Assembly (NCBI GenBank): GCA_900553905.1
Contig: USFL01000065.1
Span: 1-7,801, forward strand
Reading direction: 5' to 3'
Length of the DNA stretch: 7,801 nucleotides
DNA from: an uncultured Eubacteriales bacterium
GTDB lineage: Bacteria; Bacillota; Clostridia; Christensenellales; Aristaeellaceae
The notes beneath the pieces are model-generated. The model saw only the letters and a program-made list of their open reading frames with translations. It ran no database searches and was not told the origin of the DNA. How positions within the stretch are numbered: the first letter of the stretch is position 1; each line of letters starts with the position of its first letter. The translations under genes and the position numbers were made by a program. Positions 1 to 4,714 of the stretch are shown here, piece by piece.

Positions 1-467
1 CCGTGCGGCTGCCGGCCTCACCCACGCGCGACGCATGGCTGAGCCGGCATCACCAGCCCGTAACCGCCGCCACCCTGACCGCGGAGGACCTGCTGCGCCG
101 CCCCGACATCGCCCTTTCTTCGCTCAAGGAGCTGTGCCCGGAGCTGACCGGCTTCCCCGCCGATGTGGAAACGCAGGCGGAGCTGAACGTGAAATACGAG
201 GGCTACCTCAAAAAGCAGCAGGCCCAGGTTGCGCGCGCGCGCGCCATGGAGGACTGGCGCATCCCGGAGGATACCGACTACGACCGGATCGACAGCCTGC
301 GCATCGAGGCGCGCCAGAAGCTGAAAGCCAAAAAGCCCCTGAGCCTGAGCCAGGCCGGGCGCATTCCGGGCGTGAACCCCGCTGACGTGGCCGTGCTGAT
401 GGTATGGCTCAAGCGGCGGCGGGACGCCGTCGAAGCCAACGACACAAGAGAGAGGGAACAGCCATGA
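1..467 (+). CDS. mnmG: MnmG (GidA) C-terminal part, 5' truncated by the window edge
   Basis: This is the last ~155 codons of MnmG, the FAD-dependent partner of MnmE that installs (carboxymethyl)aminomethyl groups at U34 of certain tRNAs in the cytoplasm. The match is to the conserved helical C-terminal domain: LLRRPDI, then KYEGYLKKQ (canonical KYEGYIKRQ), then WRIPEDTDYDRI, and finally LSLSQAGRIPGVNPADVAVL followed by MVWLKRR (canonical GQAsRIpGVtPADIsvLlvyLk). This part binds MnmE and tRNA; the FAD-binding N-terminal ~470 residues lie outside the window. The frame is open to the left edge, so the GTG at position 3 is an internal valine codon, not a start. The TGA stop overlaps the ATG of the next gene (ATGA, 464-467), suggesting translational coupling. 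Many Firmicutes have rsmG (gidB) after mnmG; here a transporter follows instead. Identity is secure; only the start is missing. Confidence 0.95.
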   Translation, partial: VRLPASPTRDAWLSRHHQPVTAATLTAEDLLRRPDIALSSLKELCPELTGFPADVETQAELNVKYEGYLKKQQAQVARARAMEDWRIPEDTDYDRIDSLRIEARQKLKAKKPLSLSQAGRIPGVNPADVAVLMVWLKRRRDAVEANDTREREQP

Positions 468-1372
468 AAAAGCATTCCTCCATGGCGCTGGTCGTGTTCG
501 CGGTGTGCATGGTCAGCTATTCCGGCCCCATGGTCAAGGGCGCGCTGAACGAAGGCGCCTCGCCCATTTCGGTGGCGCTTTTGCGCATGCTGGCGGCGGC
601 GCTGCTGATGCTGCCCTATGAAGCGCGCCAGTGCGTCCGGCGGCACATCCCCATGAAACTCACGCCCGCCCAGTGGGGCCTGACGGCTCTGGCCGCCGCC
701 TTTCTGGCCGCGCACTACATCACCTGGATCACCTCGCTGACCGGCACGAGCACCTTTGCCTCGGTGGCGCTGGTGTGCACGCAGCCGCTGTTTGTGGCGT
801 TTTTCAGCTATGTGCTCTTTCACGAGCGCACGCCCCGGCGCGCGCTGCCCGGCGCGCTGCTGGCGCTTGTGGGCGCTGTGACGATCGCCCTCTCCGGCCT
901 GGCGGGGCAGGGGGCGCAGGCCGCGGGAAGCGACGCGCTGCGCAGCAACCTCCTGGCCCTGGCGGGAGCCGTGCTCATGGCCGCGCACTGGCTGGCCGGA
1001 CGCCAGATTCGCCAGACGCTGGCCGCGGAGGTCTATACCCCCGTCCTCTACCTGATCACGGCGGCGCTGCTGGCCCTGTGTCTGCCCCTGTCCGGCGGCT
1101 TCCGCATGCCGCTTTCGGCCTTGCCCTACATGGCGGGGCTGGTCATCGGCAGCACGCTGCTGGGGCATGCGGTGTTTGCATACGCCTTATCCGGCGTGTC
1201 CGCAAACGTCATCAGCTTTGCGCTCCTGGGCGAGCCCGTGGGCGCCATGATTTTCAGCATGATCTTCTTCGGCGAGGTACCCACCTGGCCGGTGGCTTTG
1301 GGCGGCCTGCTCACGCTGGTGGGGCTGGCGCTCTACCTGGCCTTCGCGGGCGGGGAAAAGCAGCCCGCCTAG
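464..1372 (+). CDS. EamA/DMT-superfamily transporter
   Basis: A 302-residue, very hydrophobic protein with the two-repeat, ten-helix pattern of the drug/metabolite transporter superfamily (EamA family). Repeat 1 covers about residues 8-145 and includes ALNEGASPISVALLRMLAAA and later SVALVCTQPLFVAFFSYVLF, with HERTPRRALPGALLALVGA closing the repeat. Repeat 2 covers about 160-295, with ANVISFALLGEPVGAMIFSM, then FFGEVP, and GGLLTLVGLALYLAF as the last helix. The 'E-P' and 'GE.P' elements near the last helices are typical of the family. Such proteins export or exchange amino acids, nucleotide precursors or other small metabolites; the substrate cannot be read from sequence. I chose the ATG at 464 because GAGGGA (452-457) sits 6 nt upstream and the start overlaps the mnmG stop; an upstream in-frame ATG at 404 lies inside mnmG. 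It is probably cotranscribed with mnmG. Its TAG stop shares a CTAG with the converging MGMT-like gene. Confidence 0.9.
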   Translation: MKKHSSMALVVFAVCMVSYSGPMVKGALNEGASPISVALLRMLAAALLMLPYEARQCVRRHIPMKLTPAQWGLTALAAAFLAAHYITWITSLTGTSTFASVALVCTQPLFVAFFSYVLFHERTPRRALPGALLALVGAVTIALSGLAGQGAQAAGSDALRSNLLALAGAVLMAAHWLAGRQIRQTLAAEVYTPVLYLITAALLALCLPLSGGFRMPLSALPYMAGLVIGSTLLGHAVFAYALSGVSANVISFALLGEPVGAMIFSMIFFGEVPTWPVALGGLLTLVGLALYLAFAGGEKQPA

Positions 1373-1665
1373 CGCCAGAGGCACGTTTCCAGATCCACCG
1401 TGCCATCCTCCCGGAAAGCCACGCCCTCCATCTCCAGAAGCATGCGGTGGGTTTCCCGGCCGCTGGGCGAAAACGCCGCGCTCAAGCCGCCCTGCCGGTT
1501 GACCACGCGGTGGCAGGGCACGTCCGACGGCGCCGCGCCCAGGGCATACCCCACGGCGCGCGCCGCATGCGGGCGGCCGATCATGCGGGCGATCTGGCCA
1601 TAGGTGGCCACATGCCCGCGCGGAATCCGCCTCACGGCGGCATACACCTCTTCAAACATTCCCAT
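1369..1665 (-). CDS. MGMT-family protein (Ada/Ogt DNA-binding domain only)
   Basis: A 98-residue protein that matches only the C-terminal DNA-binding and active-site domain of O6-alkylguanine-DNA alkyltransferases. Visible elements are the winged-helix segment IPRGHVATYGQIARMIG (residues 14-30), the RAVG 'arginine finger' region (36-39), and the methyl-acceptor motif PCHRVV with Cys51. The stretch LLEMEG is followed by the ending VDLETCLWR. Full MGMTs (about 160-180 residues) have an extra N-terminal domain that is absent here. Related alkyltransferase-like (ATL) proteins are equally short but usually carry Trp in place of Cys (PWHR); this one keeps Cys, so suicide methyl transfer is chemically possible. 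It may either repair O6-alkylguanine or flag it for nucleotide excision repair. The start is the ATG at 1663-1665, with AAAGGGGG (1673-1680 on the plus strand, reverse complement) 7 nt upstream. It converges on the EamA gene and diverges from the MATE gene. Confidence 0.87.
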   Translation of the reverse strand: MGMFEEVYAAVRRIPRGHVATYGQIARMIGRPHAARAVGYALGAAPSDVPCHRVVNRQGGLSAAFSPSGRETHRMLLEMEGVAFREDGTVDLETCLWR

Positions 1666-1697
1666 CTACGCGCCCCCTTTGCGCCATCTTTCCTGGG

Positions 1698-1726
1698 ATG
1701 ATACCACAAAAGGCCGCGCGCGAAAA
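1698..1726 (-). promoter_or_regulatory. Possible SigA promoter for the MGMT-like gene
   Basis: Read on the minus strand there is a TATCAT -10 box (plus 1698-1703) and, 17 bp upstream, a poor -35 TTTTCG (plus 1721-1726). It sits about 18 bp before the AAAGGGGG ribosome binding site of the MGMT-like gene, which suits a short leader. It lies in the 93-bp gap between two divergent genes (1666-1758). I see no comparably good plus-strand promoter for the MATE gene in this gap, so that start of transcription is unassigned. Confidence is low because the -35 box is weak. Confidence 0.35.
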
Positions 1727-1758
1727 CCTGTTTTTCAGAAGGGACCGGCGATACAAGT

Positions 1759-3117
1759 ATGCAGGAACGCGCAACGCTCATGACGGAGGGGTCCGTCTGG
1801 CGGCACATCGTGGGGTTTGCCCTGCCCGTGTTCTGGGGGAACCTCTTCCAGCAGCTCTACAATGTGGTGGACTCCCTGGTGGTGGGCAACTTCCTGGGCA
1901 GCGACGCGCTGGCCGCGGTGGGCTCGTCCAGCCATCTGATCTTTCTGATGGTGGGGCTGTTCAGCGGCATCTTCACGGGAGCCAGCGTGGTCATCTCGCG
2001 CTACTACGGCGCGCGGGACGATGCGAACGTGCGGTTGGCGGTGCATACCACCGTGGCCTTCGGCCTGGCGGCGGGCGTGGTGATCACCATCGCGGGCGTG
2101 CTGCTCACGCCCCATCTGCTGATCTGGATGGGCACGCCCGAAAGCGTGCTGCCCAACTCCATCCTGTATTTCCGCATCTATTTCGGCGGCGTTATCTTCG
2201 TCATCCTCTACAACACGGCGGCGGGGATCTTCCAGGCCGTGGGCGACAGCCGGCATCCCCTGTACTACCTGATCGTTTCCTCGGTGGTCAACGTGGTGCT
2301 GGACCTGCTCTTCGTCGCTGGATTCGGCATGGGGGTAGACGGCGCGGCCCTGGCCACGGTCATCTCCCAGGCCGTGAGCGCGGTGCTGGGCTTCTGGCGG
2401 CTATGCCGCACCACCGGCACCTACCGCGTCTGGCTTGGCAAGGTGCGCTTTCACGGCCGGACGCTTCGCCAGCTGCTCACGCTGGGCATCCCCTCCGGGC
2501 TGCAAAATTCCATCATCGCCATCGCAAACGTGGTCGTCCAGTCCTCTATCAACCTCTACGGCGCCATGGCCATGGCCGGCTGTGGCTCCTATTCCAAAAT
2601 CGAGGGCTTCGGCTTTCTCCCCATCAACAGCTTCGCCCTGGCGCTGGCCACCTTCATCGGCCAGAATCTGGGCGCCAAACAATATGACCGCGCCCGGCGC
2701 GGCGCGCGCTTTGGCATCCTGTGCTGCCTGCTCATGGCCGAGGTGGTGGGCGTGGGCATCAACCTGCTCGCGCCGTGGCTGATTTCGCTCTTCAACAGCG
2801 ACCCGCAGGTCATCGCCTTCGGCACCCTGCAGGCGCGCACGGTCACGCTGTTCTATTTCCTGCTCGCCTTTTCCCATTCGGTGGCCGGCGTCATGCGCGG
2901 CGCGGGGCGCGCCATCGTGCCCATGCTGGTGATGCTGGTGTGCTGGTGCGTCATCCGCGTCAGCTACATCATGCTGGTGGCGCGCGCTTCGGGCGACATC
3001 CAGATGGTGTTCTGGGCCTACCCCCTCACCTGGGCGCTCAGCTCCGTGGCCTTCCTCATCTACTTCGTGCGCGACGACTGGCCGCACTACCTGGAACGCA
3101 AGGAGAGCGCAGCCTGA
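1759..3117 (+). CDS. MATE-family multidrug/metabolite efflux transporter
   Basis: A 452-residue membrane protein of the usual MATE length (440-460), with twelve predicted helices in two MatE repeats (about residues 17-180 and 240-405). The N-terminus MTEGSVWRHIVGFALPVFWG followed by NLFQQLYNVVDSLVVGNFLG is a close match to the clostridial MATE signature. The C-half signature VAGVMRGAGRAIVPML, before the last helices, also fits. MATE proteins export cationic drugs, dyes or endogenous metabolites in exchange for Na+ or H+; neither substrate nor coupling ion can be assigned here. The ATG at 1759 was chosen because no earlier in-frame start exists downstream of AGAAGGGA (1737-1744), although the 14-nt spacing is long. 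The ATG at 1780 (MTEGS) fits family alignments and is the alternative, but lacks a clear ribosome binding site. It is divergent from the MGMT-like gene. No obvious terminator follows before the next promoter at 3135. Confidence 0.93.
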   Translation: MQERATLMTEGSVWRHIVGFALPVFWGNLFQQLYNVVDSLVVGNFLGSDALAAVGSSSHLIFLMVGLFSGIFTGASVVISRYYGARDDANVRLAVHTTVAFGLAAGVVITIAGVLLTPHLLIWMGTPESVLPNSILYFRIYFGGVIFVILYNTAAGIFQAVGDSRHPLYYLIVSSVVNVVLDLLFVAGFGMGVDGAALATVISQAVSAVLGFWRLCRTTGTYRVWLGKVRFHGRTLRQLLTLGIPSGLQNSIIAIANVVVQSSINLYGAMAMAGCGSYSKIEGFGFLPINSFALALATFIGQNLGAKQYDRARRGARFGILCCLLMAEVVGVGINLLAPWLISLFNSDPQVIAFGTLQARTVTLFYFLLAFSHSVAGVMRGAGRAIVPMLVMLVCWCVIRVSYIMLVARASGDIQMVFWAYPLTWALSSVAFLIYFVRDDWPHYLERKESAA

Positions 3118-3134
3118 CGCGCCCCTCCCTTCTC

Positions 3135-3163
3135 TTGACTTGTCCCGCCGCTTGAGCTACAAT
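3135..3163 (+). promoter_or_regulatory. SigA-type promoter of the E2-like gene
   Basis: TTGACT (3135-3140), a 17-bp spacer and TACAAT (3158-3163) match the housekeeping consensus at 10 of 12 positions. Transcription should start near 3170, giving a leader of about 120 nt before the ATG at 3293. It begins only 17 bp after the MATE stop codon, so the E2-like gene has its own transcription unit. Confidence 0.8.
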
Positions 3164-3223
3164 AGCCTCGGCTGTGCGGCGTGTGGCGGTTTGTCGTTGT
3201 ATATTGCCATCATTTCTTTTCGC

Positions 3224-3271
3224 CGGATGTCCGCGCGGCGCTGCGTCCCCCCGGAGGGACCCTCCCATCCG
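3224..3271 (+). other. Stem-loop in the leader of the E2-like gene
   Basis: CGGATG (3224-3229) can pair with CATCCG (3266-3271), enclosing a second hairpin, GTCCC (3245-3249) with GGGAC (3256-3260). The structure ends 9 nt before the ribosome binding site AGGAAGG (3280-3286). No T-run follows, so it is not an intrinsic terminator. It could affect translation or mRNA stability, or simply reflect GC-rich sequence. Upstream, 3191-3220 is an unpaired T-rich stretch. I do not recognise a known riboswitch class here. Confidence 0.35.
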
Positions 3272-3292
3272 CTCTAGAAAGGAAGGAACGCC

Positions 3293-4210
3293 ATGTTTGG
3301 ACACCGCCCCGAAGGCCGCCGCGTGCGAGACGTGGACCCCATCGTGCAGATGACCCCGTACCTGATGCCCATGCGCTGCGACGCGCAGGTTTTTTTGGAC
3401 TACGATGTGGAATATGAGCCGCTGATGCGCTACATCGCCAAAAAAAGCCGCGAAGGCGTCAAAATCACTTTCATGGAAATCCTCATCGCCAGCTTTGTGC
3501 GCGGCGTGTCACAGGTGCCGGAAGTAAACCGCTTCATCATGAACAAGCAGTTCTACAACCGCAAGGAGCTCACCGCCAGCTTTACGCTGCTGATGGACAC
3601 CGACGACGGCAGCATCGAGGAAAACACCGTCAAGGTCTTTTTCGACCCCACCGACACCATCTATGACGTCAGCGCGCGCGTCAAGGACATGGTCCAAAAG
3701 AACCGCAAGGTGGAAACCTCCGGCTTTGCGGTGAAGCTGGCCTCCGCCGTGCTGAAAATCCCGCTGCTGCCCAACCTTGTGGTGGGCCTGGTGCGGCTTT
3801 TGGACCGCTACGGCCTGTTGCCCAAGGCGTTTTTGGACGGGCTGCCCTTCCACACCAGCATGTTCATCACCAACAACGCCTCCATCGGCCTGATGCGCGT
3901 GTATCACCACATCTACAACTTCGGCGATACCAGCATGTTCATCTCCATGGGCACGCCCCAGCGCGGCTATACGGTGGATGCGGGCGGCAATGTGGTGCGC
4001 AAGTGCACGCTGCCCATCGGCGTGACCGTGGACGAGCGCGTATGCGGCGGCGCGGTATATGCCAAGCTGTTCGCCGTGATGAAAAACTGCCTGCGCCATC
4101 CCGAGCAGCTGGAAACCCCGCCCGAAAAGGTGTTTTACAACAAGGGCTGCGAGTTTCACGTGCCCAAGCCCGAGGGCGTCGACTCCAGCGCCGGCTCCGT
4201 CACGGCCTGA
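3293..4210 (+). CDS. Lone 2-oxoacid dehydrogenase E2-like (CAT-fold) protein with degenerate active site
   Basis: A 305-residue protein resembling the catalytic domain of 2-oxoacid dehydrogenase E2 acyltransferases (PF00198, chloramphenicol-acetyltransferase fold), with no lipoyl or E1/E3-binding domain. Matching segments are MPMRCDAQVFLDYDVEYEPL near residues 24-43, then VKITFMEILIASFVRGVSQV followed by PEVNRFI, then FHTSMFITNNASIGL from residue 186, and the tail VKNCLRHPEQL-like segment (MKNCLRHPEQLETPPE). Active E2 enzymes end with DHRxxDG, where His is the catalytic base. Here residues 247-253 read DERVCGG: Glu replaces His and Gly replaces Asp. A hydrophobic insert (about 150-185) is not typical of E2 cores. 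From memory, short clostridial E2 homologues with Glu at the His position exist, so part of this is probably family-wide. Acyl transfer by the standard mechanism looks unlikely; a binding, structural or altered catalytic role is possible. No E1, E3 or lipoyl gene is nearby. ATG 3293 has AGGAAGG 6 nt upstream; own promoter and strong terminator imply a single-gene transcript. Confidence 0.8.
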   Translation: MFGHRPEGRRVRDVDPIVQMTPYLMPMRCDAQVFLDYDVEYEPLMRYIAKKSREGVKITFMEILIASFVRGVSQVPEVNRFIMNKQFYNRKELTASFTLLMDTDDGSIEENTVKVFFDPTDTIYDVSARVKDMVQKNRKVETSGFAVKLASAVLKIPLLPNLVVGLVRLLDRYGLLPKAFLDGLPFHTSMFITNNASIGLMRVYHHIYNFGDTSMFISMGTPQRGYTVDAGGNVVRKCTLPIGVTVDERVCGGAVYAKLFAVMKNCLRHPEQLETPPEKVFYNKGCEFHVPKPEGVDSSAGSVTA

Positions 4211-4221
4211 CAAGGTTCCTG

Positions 4222-4258
4222 CGGCCTTCCCGCCAAAAAAGCGCGAAGGCCGTTTTTT
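4222..4258 (+). terminator. Intrinsic terminator after the E2-like gene
   Basis: CGGCCTTC (4222-4229) pairs perfectly with GAAGGCCG (4245-4252). Inner CGC (4231-4233) and GCG (4241-4243) can extend the stem around an A-rich loop, and six T follow (4253-4258). It begins 12 nt after the stop codon and separates this gene from the promoter at 4274. Confidence 0.92.
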
Positions 4259-4273
4259 GCGTTTCTCTCCGCC

Positions 4274-4302
4274 TTGACACGCCCCCTGAAAACGTCTATA
4301 AT
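4274..4302 (+). promoter_or_regulatory. Perfect-consensus SigA promoter upstream of rny
   Basis: TTGACA (4274-4279), a 17-bp spacer and TATAAT (4297-4302) match the housekeeping consensus at all 12 positions. The predicted start of transcription is near 4309, almost 390 nt before the rny ATG. Perfect promoters are uncommon in front of ordinary genes and suggest strong transcription of whatever lies in 4309-4626. I see no second promoter between 4627 and the rny start. Confidence 0.9.
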
Positions 4303-4308
4303 GATGTA

Positions 4309-4626
4309 GTCGGCTAGATAGGCTTGTCGCGCTTTGCGAGAGCCTTGCTGTTTTGCGAAATATACTCCCGGCTCCGGCTTTCCCCACGCCGCGCGCGGAC
4401 CTGTGTCCCCTTGTGCGGCGGGTTGGTTTTGAAACGCTCCGGCGTTTTGTAAGGGTATATGAACTTGGTCTGTGTGCCGTCCCGCGCGTCTGCGCCGGGA
4501 TGAAACCGGGGCATGCGCCTCGACGTCCGTTTTCTTCCCCGCCCGGCATTGGCGCGGGCGGAGGGCGGGCATGGCCAAACAAGCGAATCAACATAGCCGC
4601 ACGAGCTTTGCTCGACGGCTTTTTTT
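4309..4626 (+). ncRNA. Structured rny leader or independent ~320-nt RNA, class not recognised
   Basis: This gene-free stretch lies between a perfect promoter and an intrinsic terminator. By eye it holds several hairpins. GGCT (4321-4324) with AGCC (4341-4344) encloses TCGC/GCGA. ATATACTC (about 4370-4377) pairs with GGGTATAT (about 4453-4460), counting one G-U pair. Inside that are GCCGC/GCGGC (about 4389-4393 and 4415-4419) around GGAC/GTCC, and AAACGC (4432-4437) with GCGTTT (4442-4447) closing a TCCG tetraloop. Next come TCCCG/CGGGA (4480-4484, 4496-4500) and CCGCCCG/CGGGCGG (4539-4545, 4555-4561). I looked for and did not find hallmarks of tmRNA, RNase P RNA, SRP RNA, T-box leaders, or common riboswitches. 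It may be an attenuated 5' UTR of rny, a free small RNA, or both. The structures are manual predictions. Confidence 0.5.
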
Positions 4627-4714
4627 GCTTGAAGCAAAAGCCGTTCTCCGGACAAACAAGCAGCTGGAAAGCAATACCAACGGAAGGGAGTGTACGCCAT
4701 GGACTGGTTCGTAA
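4571..4714 (+). CDS. Possible leader ORF (47 codons) crossing the terminator and overlapping the rny start
   Basis: An ATG at 4571 follows GGAGGG (4560-4565) with 5-nt spacing, a good ribosome binding site. The 47-residue product begins [13 protein letters not shown] and is basic, with no recognised domain. The frame passes through the intrinsic terminator (4595-4626) without a stop, and ends at 4714, 16 nt inside rny in another frame. Translating ribosomes would prevent the terminator hairpin from forming and could hand over to the rny start. The 5' part of GGAGGG lies in the 3' arm of the hairpin 4539-4561, so access may be controlled. Against it: the third-position base use is clearly more AT-rich than in neighbouring genes, which argues against a conserved protein. 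Treat it as a candidate regulatory ORF only. Confidence 0.22.
   Translation: MAKQANQHSRTSFARRLFLLEAKAVLRTNKQLESNTNGRECTPWTGS
4595..4626 (+). terminator. Intrinsic terminator inside the rny leader (candidate attenuator)
   Basis: AGCCG (4595-4599) pairs with CGGCT (4616-4620) and CGAGC (4602-4606) pairs with GCTCG (4610-4614), leaving a TTT loop and a small internal loop. Seven T follow from 4620 to 4626. It lies about 310 nt after the predicted transcription start and 72 nt before the rny ATG, so either it ends a separate RNA or it sets how much transcription reaches rny. Confidence 0.8.
4616..4643 (+). other. Rival hairpin sharing the terminator 3' arm
   Basis: CGGCTTTT (4616-4623) can pair with AAAAGCCG (4636-4643), with GCT (4627-4629) pairing with AGC (4633-4635) across a three-base loop and a TTT bulge. 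This uses the same CGGCT and T-run as the terminator, because AGCCG occurs both at 4595 and at 4639. The two folds exclude each other. As the AAAAGCCG arm is made after the T-run, it cannot act as a classic antiterminator, but it could refold read-through transcripts ahead of the rny ribosome binding site. Confidence 0.45.

Noticed and set aside
631..1701. Long plus-strand frame overlapping the EamA and MGMT-like genes
   Set aside because: Out-of-frame shadow of the EamA gene with Arg/Ala/Gly-rich sequence, no ribosome binding site and no domain.
3509..4594. 361-codon minus-strand frame opposite the E2-like gene and through the rny leader
   Set aside because: Antisense shadow of a gene with family similarity; it runs through the terminator and promoter region and has His/Gly/Ala-rich low-complexity sequence.
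4309..4626. Known RNA class (tmRNA, RNase P RNA, SRP RNA, 6S RNA, T-box, common riboswitches)
   Set aside because: The hallmark motifs I could look for were absent, for example the T-box GGTGG-ACCGCG element and the SRP GGAAG apical motif. I therefore leave the class open.
4690..4692. GTG at 4690 as the rny start
   Set aside because: Its G is part of the ribosome binding site GGAAGGGAG, leaving no spacing. The ATG at 4699 has 8-nt spacing and gives the expected short N-terminal tail before the membrane anchor.
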